Assembly: GCA_052139695.1 (NCBI GenBank)
Contig: JBKQWF010000171.1
Coordinates: forward strand, 1 to 64,000
Reading direction: 5' to 3'
Origin: PLGF01 sp052139695
GTDB lineage: Bacteria > Verrucomicrobiota > Verrucomicrobiia > Limisphaerales > Palsa-1400
Length of the DNA: 64,000 bases
Positions 38,713-46,416 of the stretch are shown in pieces. The notes under the pieces were generated by a model. That model saw only the letters and a program-made list of their open reading frames with translations, was not told the DNA's origin and searched no databases. Position 1 is the first letter of the stretch; each line of letters begins with the position of its first letter. The translations under genes were made by a program, and so were the position numbers.

Positions 38713-40847
38713 TGGACAAGGACGCCACGCGCTTCGCGGGCCAACAGCCCGGTGGTCATTTGCTCATTCCAATCCCCGCCGCCCAGCGACAATTGTTTTT
38801 CGTCGGGAATCGGCGCGTCATCGGCCCTGCCCAGCTTGCGGCGGGCCATGCCGAGGACCAGCCGCGCCTGCGCCGCCATGTTGCTGTTCGTCAGGAAATC
38901 GACCGCCTGTTCCAGCCGCCCGGCGGCGAGGGCAGACTTTCCCTGGCGATACTCCGCCAGCCCTTTGACGAATTCGGAGGCCGGCCGAGGCGGGGTGGCC
39001 GCGGTATTGTCAACCATTTTAATGGCGCGTTGCACGACCTCATCCGACGCCGGCAGGATGAGGCAATCCAAAGCCATGCGCTCGGCGGCGGCCGGGTTGG
39101 TCGTGGAACCGAACTGGTCCAAGGCTTTGTGCCGCCACAGTTCGAATTCATTGGTGCGCCCGGTCCGTGCCAGCAACGGCAGCAGGCAATGAAAGCCCAT
39201 ATCGTTGGTCGGCTGGATGGTGGCGCATTTGACGTAGTTGGGAATGGCTTTGTCCAACTTTTGCCAGCGCGCGTGATACATCCCCAGGGCGTAGTAGATG
39301 GCCGCGCTCTGTGGGATGGGCGGAACCTCCGTCATCAATTCCTCGGCCTGGGCAATTTTGTCCTCGCTCATGAGCACCCCGGCCCGCCACAGTTTCTGGG
39401 CAATTTCGGCGCCGGCCAGTTGCTTGCGTTCGAGCTCGAGCCCGGCTTCCGCCTGTTTGCGCAAGCCCGCCTCCTCGTGTTCGGCCTGGAGGGCGCGGCG
39501 CAGCGCCGCCTTTTCTTTGACATATAAATTGAGCGATACGGCCAGACCAAGGGCCAGGGCCGCCACAATCCCGGACACCGCCGCAAACGCCATGCGGTTT
39601 CGCCGGACCAGTTTTTGGAAACGGTAGAAACTGCTGGGCGGGCGCGCCTCCACCGGCTCATGGTTGAGGAACCGTTGCAAGTCCGCCGCCAGCGCGTTGG
39701 CGGTATCAAAACGGCGCGTGCGATCTTTCTCCAGCGCCTTCATCACGATCCAATCCAAGTCGCCCTGCAGGAAATGCACCAGGCGTGGCGCTTCCACCCG
39801 GCGGCGTTTGGCCGTTGTGGTCAAGTCCGCTTCGACCATTGAACTCAAGCGCGTCGAGGGCGAAAGCGGTTCTTTTTCACGAATCGTCCGCCGCATCTCC
39901 TCCAAGCCGGACTTGATGAGTTCCTGCGAGTCAAACGGCGTCTTGCCGGTGAACAACTCGTAAAGCAGCACCCCAAGGCTGTAAATGTCCGTGCGCGTAT
40001 CGATGTCCAGCTCGCTCATCTCCGCCTGTTCCGGGCTGATGTAAGCGGGCGTGCCGATGAATTCGTAAAGCTGGGTGTAAATGGTCTGGTCGGTCAAGCG
40101 GCCTTCCGTCGCCTTGGCGATTCCGAAATCAATCACTTTGGGCACGGGCACGCCGTCGTGCAGAGTGACCAGTATATTGGAAGGCTTCAGGTCACGATGG
40201 ATAATGCCCTTTTGATGGGCGTGTTGCACGGCGTGGCAAACCTGGATGAACAATTGGATGCGCTCCCCGGTGTCCAGGTTGTTCTGGTCGCAGTAATCCG
40301 TGATCTTGATTCCACGCACCAGTTCCATGACAAAGTAGGGCCGGCCGGTCGCCGTGGTGCCGGCGTCCAAAACCCGGGCAATGTTGGGATGGTCCATCAT
40401 GGCCAGGGCCTGGCGTTCGGCCTCGAATCGCGCGATCACCGTGCGGGTGTCCATTCCCAGCTTGATGACTTTCAGCGCCACCCGCCGCCGCACGGGTTCG
40501 GCTTGTTCGGCAACATACACCGCCCCGCACCCGCCTTCGCCCAGTTTCTCGCGGATCTTATAGCGCCCGATGACGTCGCCCGGATTCTCGGCCGGCGGAA
40601 CGGCCACGACCATCGTGCCCGATTGTCCAACTGCCGCAGGCGGCGCTTCCAGAAATCCGTCCGATTGACTGTAGGCCCCAAGCAACTTCGCCACCCGCTC
40701 CCGCAAGGCCGCGTCCTGTCCGCAGGCTTTGTCAAGATAGGCGGCGCGTTCCTCCGGCGGCAGGGCCAGGGCGGCATCGAAGAGCGACTCTTCGGAACTG
40801 GGCGTTGCGCCTTCTGGGTCGCTTTTCATGGGGCCGAGCGTAGTCAT
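38709..40847 (-). CDS. Membrane Ser/Thr protein kinase with helical sensor-like C-terminus
   Basis: A 712-residue protein. The kinase domain (about 95-370) shows 'KLGEGGCGAVYVAEQ' (P-loop), 'VALKVIKLG' (catalytic Lys), 'IIHRDLKPSNILV' (catalytic loop), 'VIDFGIAKATEG' (DFG) and 'GTPAYISPEQAE'. A transmembrane helix ('AFAAVSGIVAALALGLAVSL') near 420 is followed by a coiled coil and a TPR-like helical domain outside the membrane. It probably phosphorylates the co-encoded sigma factor. ATG 40829 (Met7) is an alternative start. The TPR protein gene lies 23 bases upstream. Confidence 0.92.
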   Translation of the reverse strand: MTTLGPMKSDPEGATPSSEESLFDAALALPPEERAAYLDKACGQDAALRERVAKLLGAYSQSDGFLEAPPAAVGQSGTMVVAVPPAENPGDVIGRYKIREKLGEGGCGAVYVAEQAEPVRRRVALKVIKLGMDTRTVIARFEAERQALAMMDHPNIARVLDAGTTATGRPYFVMELVRGIKITDYCDQNNLDTGERIQLFIQVCHAVQHAHQKGIIHRDLKPSNILVTLHDGVPVPKVIDFGIAKATEGRLTDQTIYTQLYEFIGTPAYISPEQAEMSELDIDTRTDIYSLGVLLYELFTGKTPFDSQELIKSGLEEMRRTIREKEPLSPSTRLSSMVEADLTTTAKRRRVEAPRLVHFLQGDLDWIVMKALEKDRTRRFDTANALAADLQRFLNHEPVEARPPSSFYRFQKLVRRNRMAFAAVSGIVAALALGLAVSLNLYVKEKAALRRALQAEHEEAGLRKQAEAGLELERKQLAGAEIAQKLWRAGVLMSEDKIAQAEELMTEVPPIPQSAAIYYALGMYHARWQKLDKAIPNYVKCATIQPTNDMGFHCLLPLLARTGRTNEFELWRHKALDQFGSTTNPAAAERMALDCLILPASDEVVQRAIKMVDNTAATPPRPASEFVKGLAEYRQGKSALAAGRLEQAVDFLTNSNMAAQARLVLGMARRKLGRADDAPIPDEKQLSLGGGDWNEQMTTGLLAREARGVLVQ

Positions 40848-40870
40848 TTCAGACCTCGGTGCAAAACAAA

Positions 40871-41677
40871 TTACTGCTGCGCCGTCGCGGGCGGCGCGAG
40901 CAAGCCTTGGAGAGATTGATTACCCGGATAAAGCGCCAACCCGCGTTGCCAAATCTGTTGGGCGGCGTCCGGCTGGCCGGCCTTCTGGTACTGCTTGCCC
41001 AGCCATTCGTAGGTCTGCGCGAACTGCGGCTGGGGCGTCCCCCGCTCCTGCTGCTGGATCAGCGTGTTAAACTCCTGGATCACTTCAGCGCCCTTGTTCA
41101 GATTGTCGGGCCAGTACGACATCGCGACCGCCTTGGTGTAGCGCGCGTCCCAATTCGACGGATCGAGGTTCAGCGCGGTTTCAAAATCCGCGTCCGCGTT
41201 CATCGCCCAAATGGCCTGCGAGCGCACGTCCGCGGTTGTGGCGCACATCCTCAAATAGGCTTCACCGAGCGCGGTCGGATACAAGGCGTTCTTCGGATCG
41301 CCGGCCATGAGGCGCTCCAATTCGGCGGCCGCGTCCGGAAGGCGGCCAGAGTCCTGAAGCCGCTTCAACGCCTCCTGTCTCTGGGCGTAGGTGGAATGCG
41401 GCGACACCATTTCGTCAATGGCCGAAGCGAACGCGATGGCCTCCAGGCTCGCCGGCGCCAGGGTGGAGGGGGGGTGGTTGGAACCGGCCGTTGCCGGGCG
41501 CGATGGGCGTTGCGCGGGTTGGTGCGGTTGCGATTTCGGCGCCTCCGCAAGGGCCGTCGTTTCAACCTCCGCGGGCGCGATCGGCGGCGCGGCGGGTTTG
41601 GGGGATTCTGCCATGAAATGGATTGCCAGGCCGCTCACCGCCGCCAGGCCCGCGAGGATTAAAATAGTTCGTTTCAT
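40871..41677 (-). CDS. Exported TPR-like protein, first gene of the kinase/sigma operon
   Basis: 268 residues from ATG 41677, preceded by 'AAGGTAATT'; the open frame reaches 41695. A signal or anchor helix ('TILILAGLAAVSGLAIHF') is followed by a Pro/Ala-rich linker and then helical repeats from about residue 100 ('LKRLQDSGRLPDAAAELERL', 'YEWLGKQYQKAGQPDAAQQI'). The last repeats match tetratricopeptide geometry. Its position upstream of the kinase suggests a periplasmic partner of the kinase's helical sensor domain; this is inference from order and shared TPR character. Confidence 0.72.
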   Translation of the reverse strand: MKRTILILAGLAAVSGLAIHFMAESPKPAAPPIAPAEVETTALAEAPKSQPHQPAQRPSRPATAGSNHPPSTLAPASLEAIAFASAIDEMVSPHSTYAQRQEALKRLQDSGRLPDAAAELERLMAGDPKNALYPTALGEAYLRMCATTADVRSQAIWAMNADADFETALNLDPSNWDARYTKAVAMSYWPDNLNKGAEVIQEFNTLIQQQERGTPQPQFAQTYEWLGKQYQKAGQPDAAQQIWQRGLALYPGNQSLQGLLAPPATAQQ

Positions 41678-41913
41678 AATTACCTTTCTATCCAACAGTG
41701 CGAAATTCCGGCGCGGAAGAGATCGTTACCGGCCTTTTGGGTGGCTTACATGCCTCCCATCGTCCGTGAAAAGAGCGAGTTGAAACCACAGATGAACATC
41801 GATCGGCACAGATCGGAAAGAGTTGCCGCGGCAACCGTGTTCCCAGAGAAATCTTCGCGCGCGCGCGGAGATCACGGAGCAAAGAAAACGCATGGAGAGG
41901 AATTTAAAAGCGT

Positions 41914-42308
41914 GACAGGATGAACAGGATTTACAGGATAAGATCTTGGGGAGGTTTGCTTTGCGCGATAGGTCTGGCTCTGGCGTTTATCTTCCAATCG
42001 CTGGGCGCCGAGTTCCGCAGGAGGCCTGATTTTCTCGGTCAATGGCTTTCTTCCCTCTCCGAATCCTGTTCATCCTGTTCATCCTGTCCAGACATGAAGC
42101 CTTGGTGCATCCCAACCCGTCTGTCCCGGTCGGCCAAGCCATGTCCATGCAGTAAGGCAGGGGAATTTCAACGCAATGGCGCAGCGGCGCAAAGCCGCGA
42201 AGAAGAAATTGGCACGGCCAATCCGGGTCACCAAACGGTGAGCGTTGGTCTGGGATCCGTTCTTGCCTTTTTCCTTTGCGTCTCGGCGGCTTTGCGGCTT
42301 TGCGTTCA
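41914..42308. repeat. Cluster of intergenic repeats between the TPR gene and purN
   Basis: The 41678-42477 gap holds no gene I can support. It contains gacaggatgaacaggat at 41914 and its inverse (atcctgttcatcctgtt) at 42063-42089, then 'ggcgcaaagccgcgaag' near 42190 and an inverse-like 'ggctttgcggctttgcgtt' ending at 42308. Earlier, 'accacagatgaac' and 'gatcacggagcaaag' motifs (41785-41886) are of the same general kind. An open frame of 142 codons across it (41920-42348) is made of these repeats and is rejected as a gene. Confidence 0.6.
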
Positions 42309-42363
42309 ATTTCTATTGCCTGGTTACATGGAAGGCAGGCGCAATTGATAGATGCGCGCTAAT

Positions 42364-42404
42364 GCCTTTGGCGAGACGCCAAAGGCTGCGGTCGAGACGA
42401 CCGC
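42364..42404. repeat. Triloop hairpins, second locus
   Basis: Two adjacent hairpins with AGA loops: GCCTTTGGCG-AGA-CGCCAAAGGC, a perfect 10-base stem (42364-42386), and GCGGTCG-AGA-CGACCGC, a perfect 7-base stem (42388-42404). The loop and the 'gcggtcg' stem match those at 14231-14352 in inverted sense. They lie in the leader of purN, which argues against translation starting at the upstream ATG 42352. Confidence 0.6.
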
Positions 42405-42477
42405 GATCCCCCGAGAAGTGACCAAGGAGTTCCATAAGTCATTGCTAAATGGCGCGCCTTACTCCAGAAATAAGGAG

Positions 42478-43188
42478 GTGCGCAACCCGGATACCTTTCG
42501 TTTGGCCCTGCTCGGCTCGGGCAAAGGCTCGAACGCCGCCGCCATCGCCGACGCCTGCGCGGCTGGAATCATTCCAGCCCGCGTCGCCGTGGTCCTGAGC
42601 GACGTTCCCGATGCCGGCATCCTCATCCGCGCGCAAGAGCGCGGGCTGGAGACGCACTACATTCCGCCGGGAAAATATCGGGCCAAACTGGACGAAGCCG
42701 CCGAGGAGACCTTTTTGCGGGTGTTGCGGAAGGCGGAGGTGGATTTGGTCGTGCTGGCGGGTTTTATGCGGATCCTCAAGGGAGAGTTTCTGCGCCAGTT
42801 CGCCCACAAGGTCGTGAACATTCACCCCTCGCTCCTGCCTGCTTTCCCCGGGCTGGAAGCCTGGAAACAAGCGCTCGATTACGGCGTCAAAATGACCGGT
42901 GTGACCATCCATTTTGTCGATCAGGGGATCGACACCGGCCCGATCCTCGCCCAGGAAAATGTTCCCGTTCTGCCAGGCGACACCGCCGAAAGCTTGCACG
43001 CGCGCATCCAAGTGGTGGAGCGCCGGCTTTACCCGTCGGTCATTGCCGCCTTGGCGGGGGGCAAAATTCGAGTGGCAGGACGGCAGACGATTTGGCAGAA
43101 TCCGGACCGGCGCACCGATGAAAACGAAAAAGAAAAAGCTGGCTTTGCCGCGTCGGCAATGGAAAATCAGCCCGGTCACGCGGGTTAA
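42478..43188 (+). CDS. purN: Phosphoribosylglycinamide formyltransferase
   Basis: The conserved protein begins at 'FRLALLGSGKGSNAAAIADA' (folate/GAR-binding Rossmann start). It continues with 'VLAGFMRILKGEFL', the active-site 'VVNIHPSLLPAFPG' (Asn-His pair) and 'HFVDQGIDTGPILAQ' (catalytic Asp), all PurN hallmarks. It transfers a formyl group from 10-formyl-THF to GAR in purine synthesis. The start is uncertain: GTG 42478 directly follows AAGGAG, while ATG 42352 would add 42 unconserved residues across repeat hairpins. Its 3' end overlaps the small basic ORF at 43118. Confidence 0.9.
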   Translation: MRNPDTFRLALLGSGKGSNAAAIADACAAGIIPARVAVVLSDVPDAGILIRAQERGLETHYIPPGKYRAKLDEAAEETFLRVLRKAEVDLVVLAGFMRILKGEFLRQFAHKVVNIHPSLLPAFPGLEAWKQALDYGVKMTGVTIHFVDQGIDTGPILAQENVPVLPGDTAESLHARIQVVERRLYPSVIAALAGGKIRVAGRQTIWQNPDRRTDENEKEKAGFAASAMENQPGHAG

Positions 43189-43252
43189 AGGGTCCGCTAA
43201 GAAGTATTCGCGCCGACAGGCCAAAGCAGCGGCCAGACAATATGACTCATAA
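43118..43252 (+). CDS. Small basic protein overlapping purN and hisG
   Basis: ATG 43118 opens a 44-residue frame, very rich in Lys and Arg: 'MKTKKKKLALPRRQWKISPV', then 'TRVKGSAKKYSRRQAKAAAR' and 'QYDS'. The core 'W.I.PVTRVK.S.K.YSR' resembles short basic proteins I remember from several phyla, which supports a real gene. It overlaps the end of purN by 71 bases in another frame and the start of hisG by 11, so translation could couple the two. Function unknown; RNA or ribosome association is a guess from its charge. Confidence 0.6.
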   Translation: MKTKKKKLALPRRQWKISPVTRVKGSAKKYSRRQAKAAARQYDS

Positions 43253-44123
43253 AGAAATTTTAAAATTTGGTTTGCCCAAGGGCAGTTTGCAGGAAGGGGC
43301 CATCGCCAAAATGGCCAAGGCCGGCTTTCATATCCATGTCAGCAGCCGTTCTTATGCCCCCTACGTGGATGATGAGCATTTGGTGGTGCGTCTGATTCGC
43401 GCGCAGGAGATCAGCCGTTACGTGGAGCATGGTTACCTGGACTGCGGGCTGACCGGACACGACTGGATAGTTGAAAACGGCTCGAAAGTCCATGAAGTGG
43501 GCGAATTTCAATTCAGCAAAGCCACCAGCCAGCCGGCGCGCTGGGTCCTGGCCGTGCCTGAGAATTCCCCGATCCGTTCCGCCAAAGACCTCAATGGCAA
43601 GCGCATCGCCACAGAGGTGGTCAATATTACCAAGCGTTACCTGCGCCAGCACGGGGTGAAGGCGGAAGTCGAGTTTTCCTGGGGCGCCACGGAGGTCAAG
43701 GCGCATGAATTGGTCGATGCCATTGTGGAGATCACCGAAACCGGTTCTTCCCTGCGGGCGAACAATCTGCGCATCGTCGATACACTTTTGGTTTCGACTC
43801 CGCGCCTCATCGTCAATCACGCGGCCTGGAAAGACCCTTGGAAGCGGCAAAAAGTGGAAACGCTGGCGCTCCTGTTACGGGGCGCGCTGGAAGCGGAAAG
43901 CAAGGTCGGCCTCAAAATGAATCTGCAGCAGAAGGACTTGGCGAGCTTGTTGCGCAGTTTGCCCGCCTTGCGCAACCCGACCATCAGCAATTTGAGCCAG
44001 CCCGGATGGGTCGCGGTGGAGACGATTATTGATGAGAAAGTGGTGCGTGAACTGATTCCGCAACTCAAAGCGGCCGGCGCTGAAGGAATTATTGAATATC
44101 CGTTGAATAAAGTGGTATATTGA
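43242..44123 (+). CDS. hisG: ATP phosphoribosyltransferase, long form
   Basis: A 293-residue enzyme of the first histidine step (ATP + PRPP). The N-terminus 'LKFGLPKGSLQEGAIAKMAK' and 'HGYLDCGLTGHDWIVENG' are typical. The PRPP-binding loop fits 'DAIVEITETGSSLRANNLRI'. The length and the C-terminal region after about 215 ('ISNLSQPGWVAVETIIDEKV') correspond to the ACT-like regulatory domain of the long HisG form, which is inhibited by histidine and needs no HisZ. No other his gene is in the window. Confidence 0.95.
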   Translation: MTHKEILKFGLPKGSLQEGAIAKMAKAGFHIHVSSRSYAPYVDDEHLVVRLIRAQEISRYVEHGYLDCGLTGHDWIVENGSKVHEVGEFQFSKATSQPARWVLAVPENSPIRSAKDLNGKRIATEVVNITKRYLRQHGVKAEVEFSWGATEVKAHELVDAIVEITETGSSLRANNLRIVDTLLVSTPRLIVNHAAWKDPWKRQKVETLALLLRGALEAESKVGLKMNLQQKDLASLLRSLPALRNPTISNLSQPGWVAVETIIDEKVVRELIPQLKAAGAEGIIEYPLNKVVY

Positions 44124-44148
44124 ACTTCGTGAGATCGAATTAATCATT

Positions 44149-44250
44149 ATGGGATCATTAAAGAAACGTCGCAAAAGCAAGATCAACAAACATAAGCGGC
44201 GCAAAAAGTTGCGCGCCAACCGTCATAAAAAACGCACCTGGCAGAAATAG
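44149..44250 (+). CDS. AURKAIP1/COX24-type small basic protein
   Basis: A 33-residue protein from ATG 44149: 'MGSLKKRRKSKINKHKRRKK' then 'LRANRHKKRTWQK'. 'GSLKKRRKSKI.KHK.RK..R..RHK' is the AURKAIP1/COX24 domain, known in mitochondria as ribosomal protein mS38 and annotated as very short proteins in Verrucomicrobia and Bacteroidetes. It probably binds the small ribosomal subunit; the function in bacteria is inferred. It stands 25 bases after hisG. It is too short for most gene finders. Confidence 0.85.
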   Translation: MGSLKKRRKSKINKHKRRKKLRANRHKKRTWQK

Positions 44251-44329
44251 TTAGCCGGTTACGGTGGAAGAGGCCGGGGGCTTCTTCTTTCAGGCGGAAA
44301 CCAGGGTTTCTTTTGCGACCGATCCATGC

Positions 44330-46030
44330 ATGAAGTCACTTTATATCATTCTGGCTCTCGGTTTGGGCGGGGTTTTGCTCACGGGCTGTTCCACCGCCCT
44401 CCAACGTTCCACACCCGTAGCCGCTTCCCGGCCGGCGGGCGGTTCTGACGCCACGAACGCGGATTCCGCGCCGCCCATCATCAAGGGGAATCCGGACGCT
44501 TACGCTCATTACGCGGCGGGCGTGACCTACGAGTTGAACGACAAAGAAGCCCCGGCCATCCGGCAATTCGACGATTCGGCCATGGCCGACCCTTCCAACG
44601 AACAGTTGGTGGAGGACTTGGCGCGCCGCTTCTTGCGGGACAAGGAGACGAACAAGGCGCTGGCCCTGCTGACCAGGTCCGCCCGCCGGCCAGAGGCTTC
44701 CGCCGAACTTCTTGCCTGGCTGTCACGGGCCCAATTTCAGGCCGGCGAGACCAATCAAGCCCTGGCCACGAGCAAGCTCGCGGTGCAGCGCGAGCCTGGT
44801 TCTCCTGACGGTTACGAGTGTCAAGTGGAAATCCTCCTGCATGACCGCCAATGGGCCGAAGCTCTCAAGACCCTCCGCCGGGCCGAGAGCCAAATCCAGC
44901 CGGAGCCGGCTTCTCTGGCCGCTTTGGCCACCCTCTGTCTGGCCTATATCAGCGAGCAGCCCAAGGATACCCAGGCCAAGGCCCTGGCCGTCTCGGTTCT
45001 GGATCGAGCCGCGGGCTTGAAGTTCGCCGACCCGCGCCTCTGGCAGCGCGTGGCTGACCTTTATAGCAGCCTGGACCAACCCAAAAAAGCCATCGCCATT
45101 TATCAGAAGCTCCTGACCGATTATCCGGAAGCCTCCCTCATGCGCGACACCCTGCACGAAAAATTGGCCGGCATGTATGTCCAGACGGAAGACAAGACCA
45201 ACGCGACCAAACAATTGCAGGCCATTGTGCGCGACAATCCGACCCGTTATCCGCGCGCCTGGTTATTCCTGGGAGAGCTGGCCTATGAAGACAACAAAGT
45301 CAACGAGGCGGTCGAGGACTTCGAGAACGCCCTGCATTGGGACTCTTCCCTCGAACAGGCTTATTATGATTTGGCCCTGGCTCTTTTGGATTTGCACAAA
45401 TCGACCGAAGCCTTCCACATGCTCGACCTGGCGCGCCAGCGTTTTTCCAAGACTTTCTCCTGCGAGTTCTACTCCGGCGTGATGTATTCCCACGTCAAGG
45501 ATTTCACCGAAGCCGTGCGCCATTTCAAGGAGGCGGAAGTCATTGGATTGGCCACCGACCCGGCGAAGCTGGACTTCCGGTTTTATTTCCAATTTGGCGC
45601 GGCCTGCGAGCGCGGCCAGCAATTCTCGCAAGCGGAAGAGTACCTGCAAAAATGCATCAGCCTCTCGCCCAATTTCGCCGAGGCCCTCAATTATCTCGGC
45701 TACATGCTGGCGGATCGCGGCGAACAATTGCCCCGGGCCCGCGCCTTGATCGAAAAAGCCGTCAAGCTCGAACCCCGCAACGGCGCTTACCTTGACAGCC
45801 TCGGATGGGTCCTCTACAAGCTCCACCAACCCGAGCAGGCCCTGCCTGTGTTGCTCAAAGCCGTGCAATACACCCCCGAAGCCGACGCCACGGAACTCGA
45901 CCATTTGGGCGAGATTTACCTGGCCCTGCACCAGACCGGCAAAGCCATCGAGGCCTGGAAAAAATCCTTTTCCGTCGAAGCCAACCAGGAAGTCAAACGC
46001 AAGCTGGACCGTTATTCCGGCGGCACCTGA
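44330..46030 (+). CDS. TPR-repeat lipoprotein
   Basis: 566 residues from ATG 44330; the frame opens at 44264, but the signal sequence starts at 44330. 'MKSLYIILALGLGGVLLTGC' is a lipoprotein signal with lipobox LTGC (Cys20). The rest is at least ten tetratricopeptide repeats, for example 'PKKAIAIYQKLLTDYPEA', 'AEEYLQKCISLSPNFAEALN' and 'YLDSLGWVLYKLHQPEQALP'. It is membrane-anchored in the periplasm, with a scaffold role in protein or envelope assembly. The DUF2203 gene follows after eight bases, probably co-transcribed. Confidence 0.88.
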   Translation: MKSLYIILALGLGGVLLTGCSTALQRSTPVAASRPAGGSDATNADSAPPIIKGNPDAYAHYAAGVTYELNDKEAPAIRQFDDSAMADPSNEQLVEDLARRFLRDKETNKALALLTRSARRPEASAELLAWLSRAQFQAGETNQALATSKLAVQREPGSPDGYECQVEILLHDRQWAEALKTLRRAESQIQPEPASLAALATLCLAYISEQPKDTQAKALAVSVLDRAAGLKFADPRLWQRVADLYSSLDQPKKAIAIYQKLLTDYPEASLMRDTLHEKLAGMYVQTEDKTNATKQLQAIVRDNPTRYPRAWLFLGELAYEDNKVNEAVEDFENALHWDSSLEQAYYDLALALLDLHKSTEAFHMLDLARQRFSKTFSCEFYSGVMYSHVKDFTEAVRHFKEAEVIGLATDPAKLDFRFYFQFGAACERGQQFSQAEEYLQKCISLSPNFAEALNYLGYMLADRGEQLPRARALIEKAVKLEPRNGAYLDSLGWVLYKLHQPEQALPVLLKAVQYTPEADATELDHLGEIYLALHQTGKAIEAWKKSFSVEANQEVKRKLDRYSGGT

Positions 46031-46038
46031 CAAGGGTT

Positions 46039-46416
46039 GTGCATTTCTCCAAACATTACACGTTGCCGGAAGCGCGCGCTCTCCTGCCCAAGGTCCGCCA
46101 ATGGCTGGAGCAGCTTGACTCCTGCCAGAAACGCCTTCAATCCCTCGAGGAAACCCTGGGCGACGTGGTGGCCAGCGGGGACGATGCCGGCGGCGACCTT
46201 GTCAATCAATTGGCCCGCTCGGTCTGCGAGATGCAAGACGTAGTCCTGCAATTCCAACGGCGGGAAATCCAAATCAAGGATGTCCGCCGCGGCTTGATCG
46301 ATTTCCCTTCCTTGCGCGAAGGCCGGGAGGTCTTCCTCTGCTGGGAAAAGGAAGAGGACGACATCGAATTCTGGCACGACCTCGAAACCGGCTACTCCGG
46401 CCGGGAAAGGATTTAA
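46039..46416 (+). CDS. DUF2203 family protein
   Basis: 125 residues from GTG 46039 (AAGGG lies just upstream, close to the start). 'HFSKHYTLPEARALLPKVRQ' at the N-terminus, a central coiled-coil helix, and 'KDVRRGLIDFPSLREGREVF' with 'LCWEKEEDDIEFWHDLETGY' are the DUF2203 pattern: a helical hairpin followed by a small beta unit. The function of the family is unknown. The stop overlaps the convergent OYE-like gene by four bases. Confidence 0.88.
   Translation: MHFSKHYTLPEARALLPKVRQWLEQLDSCQKRLQSLEETLGDVVASGDDAGGDLVNQLARSVCEMQDVVLQFQRREIQIKDVRRGLIDFPSLREGREVFLCWEKEEDDIEFWHDLETGYSGRERI

Noticed and set aside
41920..42348. 142-codon open frame on the plus strand
   Set aside because: It is built from inverted intergenic repeats (aggatgaacaggat and gcggctttgcg types), has Cys/Ser runs created by repeat units, and shows no conserved domain.
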